Below, in pieces: positions 17,183 through 25,069 of a DNA stretch of 64,000 nucleotides. The DNA is from Bacillota bacterium (GTDB taxonomy: Bacteria; Bacillota; Bacilli; Alicyclobacillales; SLC66): the NCBI GenBank assembly GCA_026627345.1, contig JAPNUP010000182.1, positions 1-64,000 on the forward strand, given 5' to 3'. The position numbers were made by a program, and so were the translations under genes. The notes under the pieces are model-generated. The model did not search any database. It was not told the DNA's origin and saw only the letters and a program-made list of their open reading frames with translations. Position 1 is the stretch's first letter, and each line of letters starts with the position of its first letter.

Positions 17183-18958
17183 ATGCCTGCCGCTCGTTCC
17201 CCTTATCTTTCCATGCTTTTTTACGCCGGTCTTGCCTTAGTTCTCCTTGCTGTAGTTGCGTTACATCCAGCGCTGCATGTGAGCGTACTCTTTGTCCTCA
17301 CGTTATTTATTGTCCTCAGTGAACGTTTTTATTTGAAGATCGGACATATTACATACGCCCTTTCCTTCCCTCTCGTCTATGGGCTAGCGTTCGCTAGCGG
17401 ATACCCAACGGCCATTTTCGTGACCGTAGGCGCCGTCCTAGCCACACAGCTCAGCATGCGTTTGACTATCAGACGTGTCCTGCTCGCGGGCCTTGCCTGG
17501 GCGCTCGCTTTGTCGCTCGCAGACGGCATCACCGCATGGGTGGGCGTCTCCTTTCACGCCGACATGCAGATGTGGCAACTCGCTGCGAATCTGATACTGA
17601 CTGCCACGGCGTACGCTGTCGTCCAAGGGAGCGTTCATACTTACACCCTTTATAGGCGTCCTAAGGAGCATCGCAATTACCGCCCACTCTGGCAGTGGCT
17701 GGCGAGTGATCTGGCGCTTGGCCTCGCCTACGGCGCCGTCATGATCATTCTCGCTGATAATCCTAAGAACACCGGTACCGGCTTGATCGGCACTTTGTTT
17801 TTCTTTCTGCCTCTTACAGCGATCGCCATCGTGGCTCGCCTGATCACGCATCTGACGCAAGCCAAACGAAAACTGCAAACCCTGGTGACAGTCTCGCAAT
17901 CGATCAACGAGCAATTGGATCTCACCATGGTACTCAGCCGCATCGCTGAAAAGGCGCATGCGCTGATTCAAGGAGAAAGCGCTGCTGTGTTTACAGTGAC
18001 GCATGACGACAAGCTTTCCTTGCAAGCGATTACTACCCGCTCGACGGGACTTGACCGGCATGTACAAGCGGCTACGCTTTGTTTGTCCCAAGCGCTACCG
18101 ATTACGTTGCCAGAAGAGGCGCGCAAGCACCTGACGCAAGCCCTCGCGGTACCTATCCTCGTCGAAGCGACACCCGCTGGGATCCTGTCAGTCGTGTTAT
18201 CCCCGAGCACAGCGCCTGGCGAAAGCGACCTGCACTTGTTATCCGCGTTCGCAGCGCACGCCAGTGTAGCGCTAAAAAATGCGCGCTATATCGAGGAACG
18301 TGAGAAGAGACTTCTGCTCGAAGAGCGAAACCGGCTCGCCCGCGAGATTCACGATGGTCTCGCCCAGACACTCGCCAGTGTCGTACTACGCATCGAGTGG
18401 ATGAAAAAGCACGCTTTGGAGCCCAGTCCATTAGAAGAAGTACAAAGTACGCTCCAAGAAGCGGTCACGCGCGTTCGCCACTCCATCTTCTCGCTGCGAC
18501 CAGGGCCTTATCACGAGCACGGATTAACCGTATCACTGCAAAACCTTCTCAACGAAGTACAGGCATCTCACGGGGTACGCACGCATTTTACAGTGCGTGA
18601 GTACCGGGCACTTCCTCCACACATCGTGGAGACGATCTACCATTTAGTCACGGAAAGTGCCAGAAACGTCATAAAACACGCGCATGCTGCGAATCTCTAT
18701 ATAGAATTACTCCTAGATCGGCACCAAGTGATCCTAAGGATCCGTGATGACGGCTGTGGATTTCATTTTGGTCAAGCGATGGTAAAAGCGGCGAAAAACC
18801 GGTCATTTGGCATTGAACTTATGCATACGCTCGCGGAGGACGTAGGTGGCATGTTGGAAGTCGTCACGGCGATTGGCGAAGGCACCGAAATCACGTTTAC
18901 TGTGAATGTGGAGGAGATGAGCCACAATGACCACAAAACTGCGCGTTTATCTGTGTGA
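17183..18958 (+). CDS. membrane sensor histidine kinase, NarL/DegS class
   Basis: The 591-residue product begins with a multi-spanning membrane region (about residues 10-225, some 6-7 hydrophobic helices), followed by a GAF-like domain at about 240-368, HisKA_3 with the phospho-acceptor His about 390 in REIHDGLAQTL, and a HATPase_c domain with RNVIKHAHA and DDGCGF. GGAGGTG lies 10 bases before ATG 17183. The 3' end overlaps the start of the LuxR-type regulator by 32 bases, a clear two-component operon. The ligand sensed by the membrane domain is unknown. Confidence 0.92.
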   Translation: MPAARSPYLSMLFYAGLALVLLAVVALHPALHVSVLFVLTLFIVLSERFYLKIGHITYALSFPLVYGLAFASGYPTAIFVTVGAVLATQLSMRLTIRRVLLAGLAWALALSLADGITAWVGVSFHADMQMWQLAANLILTATAYAVVQGSVHTYTLYRRPKEHRNYRPLWQWLASDLALGLAYGAVMIILADNPKNTGTGLIGTLFFFLPLTAIAIVARLITHLTQAKRKLQTLVTVSQSINEQLDLTMVLSRIAEKAHALIQGESAAVFTVTHDDKLSLQAITTRSTGLDRHVQAATLCLSQALPITLPEEARKHLTQALAVPILVEATPAGILSVVLSPSTAPGESDLHLLSAFAAHASVALKNARYIEEREKRLLLEERNRLAREIHDGLAQTLASVVLRIEWMKKHALEPSPLEEVQSTLQEAVTRVRHSIFSLRPGPYHEHGLTVSLQNLLNEVQASHGVRTHFTVREYRALPPHIVETIYHLVTESARNVIKHAHAANLYIELLLDRHQVILRIRDDGCGFHFGQAMVKAAKNRSFGIELMHTLAEDVGGMLEVVTAIGEGTEITFTVNVEEMSHNDHKTARLSV

Positions 18959-19580
18959 TGACCACACCATCTTGCGCGAAGGCTTACGCAACCTGCTAAA
19001 CGCCGAACCAGATCTCTGTGTCATCGGTGAAGGTGCGGACGGGGACGAGGCTTTGTGCGCCCTACGCACGCTTCCTGCAGACGTTGTTTTGATGGACATT
19101 CACATGCCTGGACGAGATGGCATCGAAACCATCGCAAGTCTCCAGTCTATGCGTAAAGATTTGCCTGTTCTTGTGCTGACTATGTACGCGCAAGAAGAGT
19201 ATCTGTTTCGCGCGATTCAAGCCGGCGCCAAAGGCTACCTTCTGAAAGACTCGCCGATTGGCGCAGTCGTAGAGGGGATCCGTAAAGTGGCGTCAGGTGG
19301 ATCAGCCTTGCAGACAGGCCATCGCCCCCACGCTGATCTGAACACCGTTACGACATACGACTCCACAGACCTGCTATCCCCCCGCGAAGTGGAGGTGCTC
19401 ACAGTGCTGGTTGAAGGATTATCCAATAAGAGCATCTCTGAGAAATTGTATATCTCCGAAACCACGGTGAAACTGCACATCAGCAACATCTACCGTAAAC
19501 TGGGCGTCAGAAGCCGATCACAAGCTGTCGTGCACGCCATTCGTCACCAACTTGTCCCGGTAGATCCAGTCATGCAGTAG
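18927..19580 (+). CDS. LuxR/NarL family response regulator
   Basis: The 217-residue product has a receiver domain (acidic pair DD near 11-12, phospho-acceptor Asp about 57 in VVLMDIHMPG, Lys near 107 in GYLLKDS) and a C-terminal LuxR helix-turn-helix (LSPREVEVLTVLVEGLSNK). It should receive phosphate from the kinase overlapping its start. SD GGAGGAG lies within the kinase gene. Its last 11 bases overlap the convergent cobQ end. Confidence 0.95.
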   Translation: MTTKLRVYLCDDHTILREGLRNLLNAEPDLCVIGEGADGDEALCALRTLPADVVLMDIHMPGRDGIETIASLQSMRKDLPVLVLTMYAQEEYLFRAIQAGAKGYLLKDSPIGAVVEGIRKVASGGSALQTGHRPHADLNTVTTYDSTDLLSPREVEVLTVLVEGLSNKSISEKLYISETTVKLHISNIYRKLGVRSRSQAVVHAIRHQLVPVDPVMQ

Positions 19581-21174
19581 GGAGAGGCGTCACGCTCGCA
19601 GTACTCTTGCCCACACACTCATAGAGTCTGTCGATCTGGACGTGAGTCCGTACGACATCTGCCAGGTGATCATAAGCGCGAGCGCGCACCTCGCTCACCA
19701 CAAGTCCACTCGTCTGCTCTGGCAGCCTACGCAACCGTCGCAAGCGGTTGAGCCACGTCAAGCGAAAAGCGTCATTGTGCAAGACGCCGTGCAGATAAGT
19801 GCCGATCACTTGCCCATCGTCCGTCCGATACCCATCATGACGCATGGGCGCTTGCCCCGACTGCGCACACGCATCTTGCACATGAGCAAATGCACGGTCT
19901 ACCGGAATGCCGAGCGTCTCCCCCATGTGCATCTCATATCCATGCACCGGTACAGAGACGCGGTCTGCCACCTGGCCGTGTACTAAAACCGTTCGCTTCA
20001 CCGCTGATATCGTCGTCACCCCTGGGTGAAGACCGAGTCCTGGCGCTTCCGTGATAGGCGACTCCTGTCCTTCCGGATCGCGCACGGACTCACCTAGCAT
20101 CTGAAAACCTCCGCAAATGCCGAGAATCTGTTTACCCGCTTGTGCCGCTCGGATAATCGCGTCAGCCATGCCCGCTTCTCGCATCCACAGCAAGTCGGAA
20201 ATAGTATTTTTGCTGCCCGGGATAATAATGGCATCCGCTTGCTCTAACTCTTGCGGATGGACCGTGAAATAGACGTCGACGCCCGGCTCGATAAAGAGTG
20301 GATCGAGGTCCGTAAAGTTCGATATATACGGAATGCGCACAACGGCTATCTTCAGCGTCAGGTCGTCCGCAACTGTCGAGTGATCCTCTTCACGCCGATA
20401 CCGTTCGCCGCGAAGGCCGACGGAGTCCTCCTCATCGATCTGCAAATCCTTGATAAAAGGAACCACGCCAAGCACTGGTATACCTGCACGTTCCTCCAAA
20501 ATCTGCACGCCTTCCACAAATAACGAAGGGTCGCCACGAAAGCGATTGACGATAATGCCACAGACGCGCGCGCGTTCGGATGGCGTGAGTAACAGTAGAG
20601 TCCCGAGGACTGAGGCGAAAATCCCTCCGCGGTCAATGTCAGCCACAAGAATCACAGCGGCATCCGCCATCTCAGCCGCCCGCATATTGGCGATGTCGCG
20701 CTCCTTTAGATTCAATTCCACAGGACTCCCGGCACCTTCGATGACGATCAATTCGAAGCGTTCGCGCAAGTGGTCGTACGATTCGCAGACAGCCCTCCAA
20801 AGCTTGGCTTTGTGATCAGCAAAGTAATCGCGCGCAGCCACTGTGCCGACTGCCTTGCCTTGCACAATGACTTGCGAACTCATCTCGCCAGTCGGCTTCA
20901 GCAACACTGGATTCATGTGTTCAGTCGGTTCAATGCCCGCCGCCTCCGCTTGCATCGCTTGGGCCCGGCCAATCTCGGCCCCAGACGGTGTAACCGCTGC
21001 ATTCAGTGACATGTTCTGCGCCTTAAAAGGCGCAACACTAATCCCATCTTGCGCAAAAATACGGCACAAAGCGGCACAAAGCACGCTCTTGCCGACGTTT
21101 GACGCTGTCCCCACCAGCATGACACTGCGCAGTCTGTGCTGTCTCACGCCAGTCGTCACATCTGTATCGCTCAT
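19570..21174 (-). CDS. cobQ: cobyric acid synthase
   Basis: CobQ amidates the corrin ring at four carboxylates with glutamine and ATP. The 534-residue product has the N-terminal dethiobiotin-synthetase-like P-loop GTASNVGKS, AQNMSLNA, IEGAGSP, and the C-terminal glutamine amidotransferase with nucleophile Cys in GICGGFQMLG and a His near GTYLHGVLH. ATG 21174 follows AGGAA at 7 bases and overlaps the stop of the small upstream gene (ATGA). No other cobalamin genes lie in the window and no cobalamin riboswitch box is recognisable upstream. Confidence 0.95.
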   Translation of the reverse strand: MSDTDVTTGVRQHRLRSVMLVGTASNVGKSVLCAALCRIFAQDGISVAPFKAQNMSLNAAVTPSGAEIGRAQAMQAEAAGIEPTEHMNPVLLKPTGEMSSQVIVQGKAVGTVAARDYFADHKAKLWRAVCESYDHLRERFELIVIEGAGSPVELNLKERDIANMRAAEMADAAVILVADIDRGGIFASVLGTLLLLTPSERARVCGIIVNRFRGDPSLFVEGVQILEERAGIPVLGVVPFIKDLQIDEEDSVGLRGERYRREEDHSTVADDLTLKIAVVRIPYISNFTDLDPLFIEPGVDVYFTVHPQELEQADAIIIPGSKNTISDLLWMREAGMADAIIRAAQAGKQILGICGGFQMLGESVRDPEGQESPITEAPGLGLHPGVTTISAVKRTVLVHGQVADRVSVPVHGYEMHMGETLGIPVDRAFAHVQDACAQSGQAPMRHDGYRTDDGQVIGTYLHGVLHNDAFRLTWLNRLRRLRRLPEQTSGLVVSEVRARAYDHLADVVRTHVQIDRLYECVGKSTASVTPLPTA

Positions 21175-21416
21175 CCATTCGTTCCTGCCTCTCGCGTCCA
21201 ATAGTCGATCGTTCGCACACGCTGAGGCAACCGGTCCTCTGCGGCCTGCCGACGTGCCACCAGCAGATCGTGTAATGCGCGCTGATAACTCAGTTCCCGC
21301 ATCAGCTGATCCACCTGCACCGCCTGCGTGATCCGCGCTACCGCTGTAGCGTCACCGCCGACCGTACGATCTGTGCCTGCGTCTGGCCACTGCTGTGGTT
21401 CGGTTTCGCTGTTCAT
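21171..21416 (-). CDS. small hypothetical protein coupled to cobQ
   Basis: This 81-residue product has no family that I recognise. It is hydrophilic, with an acidic N-terminus and a likely helix over residues about 35-65 (VDQLMRELSYQRALHDLLVARR), ending in a short basic-acidic tail. No Cys pairs, His clusters or membrane segment are present. GGAGGGAT precedes ATG 21416 and its stop overlaps the cobQ start by 4 bases, so the pair is likely co-translated. A role in cobalamin metabolism is only suggested by position. Confidence 0.6.
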   Translation of the reverse strand: MNSETEPQQWPDAGTDRTVGGDATAVARITQAVQVDQLMRELSYQRALHDLLVARRQAAEDRLPQRVRTIDYWTREAGTNG

Positions 21417-21686
21417 ACGATCCCTCCGACTATCCGCGCCCATCGCCTTGTATACTATTTACATTCGCGAAAGAGCCTGCTGGTTCCTCGTTCGAAGAAG
21501 AACAGCTTTTGTCGGATCTCTACTTTCTGTGTCGGCGAAAACGTCCATTTACGGCGACATGATGTGCTCGCACCACCGTCTTTGGCCAAAATCAGCGACT
21601 GCCGCCGCAATTTTGACAGTCTCTTGAGTATACCACTTCTCTATGTATACACTCCCTTTGCAGATGAGCAAAGAGGGAGCGTCCGT
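21417..21686. other. intergenic interval upstream of the cobQ unit
   Basis: No coding region was recognised in these 270 bases. A hairpin (21652-21679: CTCCC-TTTGC against GCAAA-GA-GGGAG) follows the glycosyltransferase stop but lacks a T run. On the minus strand TAGTATACAAGG near 21450 may be a -10 for the cobQ unit, without a convincing -35. Confidence 0.4.
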
Positions 21687-22793
21687 TTACACTTGCGTTT
21701 TCGTGCGCACAGATCGGCCACTTCGCTTTCGCGTGTCCACCTGATGATATACGCGAATCACTTGGCGGCACATTTGCCCGGCCGAATAGTGACGGGCGAT
21801 ATGCCTAGACAGCCGTAGAGCGTCTGTCTCCGCTTGGCGTGAATCGCTTGCAATGTCCTTGATGGCCTGAAGTAGTTGACCGCGATGCCATGCCTTGTAG
21901 CGATGCCCATGATCGCCGAAGTTCGACCGCGCGGCAGCGTCGAGATTGGCCGCATGCAGTCTCCCCACCCACTTCATCTCGCCGACTGCCACTGTCGGCG
22001 TCCCTGTAGCGGCCGCTTCGAGCGCCACACGTCCTGTACCGATAACCACGTTACAAGAGCGATAAAACGATCCCATATCATCCACGTGGCCGCAGATGCG
22101 AATCCTTCCATGTCGCGTACGAAGCGTTTCGAGACTGTTGCGTCCAGCCACAAGCATGTAGACTCCGGGGTTCGCGGCGACATAAGGGTATAGAGCGCGC
22201 ACAATCTTTCGGCCTAGTTCCTCTTTGGCATAGGTAAACCTGCCTGCGTATCCGATGACAAACGCATCACCTGGAATGTGCTGTGTACGACGCAGTCGTC
22301 CTGTACGAGCGGGGTGAAACGTATGGGTAGATATGCCATTGTATATCAGATGCAGCCGCTCGCGCCTGATGCCCGCGTGTTGTACGGCAGCCGCTATATC
22401 TTCAGAAACTGCGATCACGGCGTCCGCTTTGCGTGCGGCTTGTTGTGTCTCACCGTCGAACATATATGTGCCGTGAATGGTCATGACCACTGCTCTCTGC
22501 GGCCCTTTCACTGCCGCTGCGAGCCTGCAGCTCGAGCCGTCATGCGCATGAAGCAATGTGTATCTCTCCCGCACGACGATCTGACGTAATAAGCGCAATC
22601 GCTCACCGATGTCCCCGTCCGCCATGTGGATGCGAATGCCCGCTTTCTGAAGGGACGGCGTCCACGGCCCGCCTGAGGTGAAGACGCCGACTTGATACCC
22701 TTCTTGCACCAGTTTTTTTGCGAGGAGCCGTACGTGCGTCTCAGTCCCGCCTCCTTGTAATAAGCGATGGATCATTAACAGTACTTTTCGCAC
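21687..22793 (-). CDS. glycosyltransferase family 4 (GT-B)
   Basis: The 368-residue product starts with LLMIHRLLQGGGTETHVRLLA (split by the usual glycine-rich donor-binding loop), has a mid-protein DAVIAVSEDIAAA strand and IYNGIS linker, and a C-terminal FVIGYAGRF followed by the EAAATGTPTVAVG acceptor/donor region with the family E-x7-E glutamate. Sugar donor and acceptor are unknown; it could build cell-wall or exopolysaccharide. GTG 22793 follows AAGGGAG by 8 bases, better than ATG 22841. It stands alone, with no other glycan genes nearby. Confidence 0.88.
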   Translation of the reverse strand: MRKVLLMIHRLLQGGGTETHVRLLAKKLVQEGYQVGVFTSGGPWTPSLQKAGIRIHMADGDIGERLRLLRQIVVRERYTLLHAHDGSSCRLAAAVKGPQRAVVMTIHGTYMFDGETQQAARKADAVIAVSEDIAAAVQHAGIRRERLHLIYNGISTHTFHPARTGRLRRTQHIPGDAFVIGYAGRFTYAKEELGRKIVRALYPYVAANPGVYMLVAGRNSLETLRTRHGRIRICGHVDDMGSFYRSCNVVIGTGRVALEAAATGTPTVAVGEMKWVGRLHAANLDAAARSNFGDHGHRYKAWHRGQLLQAIKDIASDSRQAETDALRLSRHIARHYSAGQMCRQVIRVYHQVDTRKRSGRSVRTKTQV

Positions 22794-22957
22794 AGTCCGC
22801 ACTCCCTTTCCAAGCCCCGACACACTACAAGAGCGAATCATCTCCTCATATCTATGCCAGACAGCCCACGCCTGTCCGTGCGAATGTCACGGGTATCCCT
22901 CCAACTTTCCTCACTGGTGATTTTGCCGACCTGCAAGCCGGCGAAAAAGACACCCGG

Positions 22958-22986
22958 TTGGAGGCCTCTGTTTTGTCTGTTATGAT
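22958..22986 (+). promoter_or_regulatory. sigma-A type promoter of trhO
   Basis: TTGGAG at 22958-22963 and TATGAT at 22981-22986 are spaced by 17 bases, 43 bases before the start codon. Confidence 0.6.
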
Positions 22987-23028
22987 AAGTCGTATGGTGA
23001 ATTCGTTCATAGGCAGGTGACCTTTATC

Positions 23029-23934
23029 GTGACCACCCACAACCCTTATCTCGTGTTGCTTTACTATCAGTTTGTAGCCATAGAAGACCCTATAGCCTTC
23101 GCCAGCGAGCAGCGGCAACTTTGCCAGAGTCTTGGCCTCGTCGGTCGCATCATCGTCGCGGACGAAGGAATCAATGGTACTGTCGCAGGGCCGTCTGCGG
23201 CTTGCGAGGCCTACATGGATGCTATGCACGACGACTTTCGCTTTGCCAACATGCCGTTTAAAATCGACGGCGCGGCCACACTGCCATTTAAGCGTTTATC
23301 GGTTCGCGTGAAAGAAGAGATCGTCGCCATGCGTCCGCCAGTCCCTGTATCGCCAGCCAATCGTTCTGGTGAACGTTTGTCGCCGCAGCAGTTTTACACG
23401 GAGATCGCGCATGGAGATGTTGTCATTCTTGACGGGCGCAATGATTACGAATACGATGTCGGCCATTTTCGCGGCGCTATCCGACCAGAGGTGCGCTACT
23501 TTCGACAATTTCCGGAATGGCTGGAGACACAGTTCCCCGTGGATAAAGACCAGCGTATTCTGACGTATTGCACTGGTGGCATTCGCTGTGAAAAGCTCAC
23601 TGCCTACATGATTGAACAAGGGTACACCAACGTCGCTCAGCTAGACGGTGGGATCATCACGTACGGACAAGATGACGCCGTACGCGGACGAGGCTTTGAT
23701 GGCAAATGTTACGTGTTTGACGAGCGCCTGGTCGTTCCTGTGAATCAACAGGAAGAGGTCATTGTCGGACGTTGCCATCATTGTGGGGAGCCGTGTGATC
23801 GCTTTATCAACTGTGCCTATGACCCGTGCCACTATCAGCACCTATGTTGCGAAAAATGTGACGAAGCTCACGCTGGCTGTTGCAGCTCTATCTGCAAAGC
23901 GCTTCAGGCGGAGTTTATGCAATCGGCACAATAG
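23029..23934 (+). CDS. trhO: tRNA uridine(34) hydroxylase, rhodanese type
   Basis: TrhO uses oxygen to make 5-hydroxyuridine at tRNA position 34. The 301-residue product has the acylphosphatase-like N-terminal domain (RIIVADEGINGTVAG), a rhodanese domain with the active-site Cys in TYCTGGIRCEK, and a C-terminal zinc-ribbon-like cysteine-rich tail (RCHHCGEPC, then CCEKC and CCSSIC). The start at GTG 23029 follows AGGTGA by 8 bases. The family length fits. Confidence 0.92.
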   Translation: MTTHNPYLVLLYYQFVAIEDPIAFASEQRQLCQSLGLVGRIIVADEGINGTVAGPSAACEAYMDAMHDDFRFANMPFKIDGAATLPFKRLSVRVKEEIVAMRPPVPVSPANRSGERLSPQQFYTEIAHGDVVILDGRNDYEYDVGHFRGAIRPEVRYFRQFPEWLETQFPVDKDQRILTYCTGGIRCEKLTAYMIEQGYTNVAQLDGGIITYGQDDAVRGRGFDGKCYVFDERLVVPVNQQEEVIVGRCHHCGEPCDRFINCAYDPCHYQHLCCEKCDEAHAGCCSSICKALQAEFMQSAQ

Positions 23935-24017
23935 TGGAACTTGACTATAGAGTAGGTACAAGCACAGACAAGTTGGTGTCCGCTGGCATGTACTGATCAC
24001 CAGAAGGAGGTGATCAT

Positions 24018-24233
24018 ATGTTGCCGTCTGAAGTGACACTGACGATTGATCGCAAGACCAACCGGGTCTTTTACGTGTTGCAGACTCAAGGCGTGCTCGA
24101 CACCAGCGTCGTGCGCAAAGGTGCACTTGCGCGTGACGCCATCTTCTATCTGGTGACGCAGCAGTACCTGCAGGTCAGCGACTATACCGGGAATCTGTAC
24201 AGTGTAGCGTCCTTTCGCTACATCGGCAGCTAA
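24018..24233 (+). CDS. small hypothetical protein with an extreme Shine-Dalgarno
   Basis: The 71-residue product is not recognised. It looks like a small beta-rich cytoplasmic protein (VTLTIDRKTNRVFYVL, then LQVSDYTGNLYSVAS), with no Cys and no membrane segment. Upstream, AGAAGGAGGTGATCA (24002-24016) matches the anti-SD end of 16S rRNA over at least 11 bases, suggesting high translation. A strong terminator follows. It is transcribed after trhO with an 83-base gap. Confidence 0.7.
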   Translation: MLPSEVTLTIDRKTNRVFYVLQTQGVLDTSVVRKGALARDAIFYLVTQQYLQVSDYTGNLYSVASFRYIGS

Positions 24234-24250
24234 GTCTGCGTGAATGCGCA

Positions 24251-24291
24251 AGAGGCCCTGTGAAGAGTTATCTTCACAGGGCCTCTTTTTT
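24251..24291 (+). terminator. strong intrinsic terminator
   Basis: A perfect 16-base-pair stem (24251-24266 with 24271-24286) around a GTTA loop is followed by a six-T run. It ends the trhO/small-protein unit, 17 bases after the small gene stop. Confidence 0.92.
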
Positions 24292-24422
24292 GATCATCAC
24301 ACCAGACGCATAAGCCCGCTTTTGATTCGCCATTCTAGAGAACGTGACAGTGACGAAAAGGAGGGGTATCCATGATCGTTGGCGATTTCGAAACGCGTCA
24401 GCACTCCATCCAATACCTGACG

Positions 24423-25034
24423 TCAGGTTTTACGGATGAGTTCAAACACCGTAGTCGAGTTGACACGTGTGTACATATGACCTGCCAAGCGGGCCACTGG
24501 ATGAAGGTCGGCTGTCTCAATCTTAAAGTCTTGCACAAGATCGTCCCGCACATGGAGATAGATGACTTGCCCGATCACGACACTGGCACTGCCTGGTCCT
24601 TCTCCGACATCGACTGTCTGCAGAAGCTTGCACTCCATGGAAATCGGCGACTCTGCTACCCGCGGTACAGCCACGCGCTCACTCGCTATCGCTGTTAGGC
24701 CGCTGCATAGAAATTCGTCGACTTCCGGTGGATACTCCGGCGCCGTTTCATTCATGGGCAAGACGATGTCATCGGTGACGACGTTGACCACAAACTCGCC
24801 TGTCGCCACGATATTTTGATACGTATCTTTACGAGACCCGTCTCGTCTACGCATCGGCGTGAACATCACCGCGAGCGGGTTGGCCGATGCTGCCGTAAAA
24901 AAGCTGAAAGCGGCCAAATTGGCCACGCCCGATTTGGAGACGGTGGAAACGAAGGCGATCGGTCGGGGCACGATCGACCCGGTCAAAAGTTTGTAGCCAT
25001 CTTGCCAGGGCAAGGTAGCAGGATCAAACTGCAT
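24423..25034 (-). CDS. flavin reductase family protein
   Basis: The 203-residue product has the flavin reductase split-barrel signature: LLTGSIVPRPIAFVSTVS, NLAAFSFF and later GEFVVNVV, with a C-terminal HPVARLAGHMY. These proteins bind FMN and supply reduced flavin to oxygenases or act as small flavin oxidoreductases. AAGGAGAGG lies just upstream of ATG 25034. It is 36 bases before the gamma-glutamyltransferase end on the same strand. Confidence 0.88.
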   Translation of the reverse strand: MQFDPATLPWQDGYKLLTGSIVPRPIAFVSTVSKSGVANLAAFSFFTAASANPLAVMFTPMRRRDGSRKDTYQNIVATGEFVVNVVTDDIVLPMNETAPEYPPEVDEFLCSGLTAIASERVAVPRVAESPISMECKLLQTVDVGEGPGSASVVIGQVIYLHVRDDLVQDFKIETADLHPVARLAGHMYTRVNSTTVFELIRKT

Positions 25035-25069
25035 GAGTCCCTCTCCTTACATGTGTAGATGCCAGCCAT

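Noticed and set aside
21417-21686. Cobalamin riboswitch upstream of cobQ
   Set aside because: The conserved cobalamin boxes (GCCACTG type) are not seen on the minus strand.
24423-24698. A 108-residue plus-strand protein over the flavin reductase
   Set aside because: Beyond the first 17 residues it is antisense to a conserved flavin reductase and shows no family pattern; only the start signal is kept as an observation.
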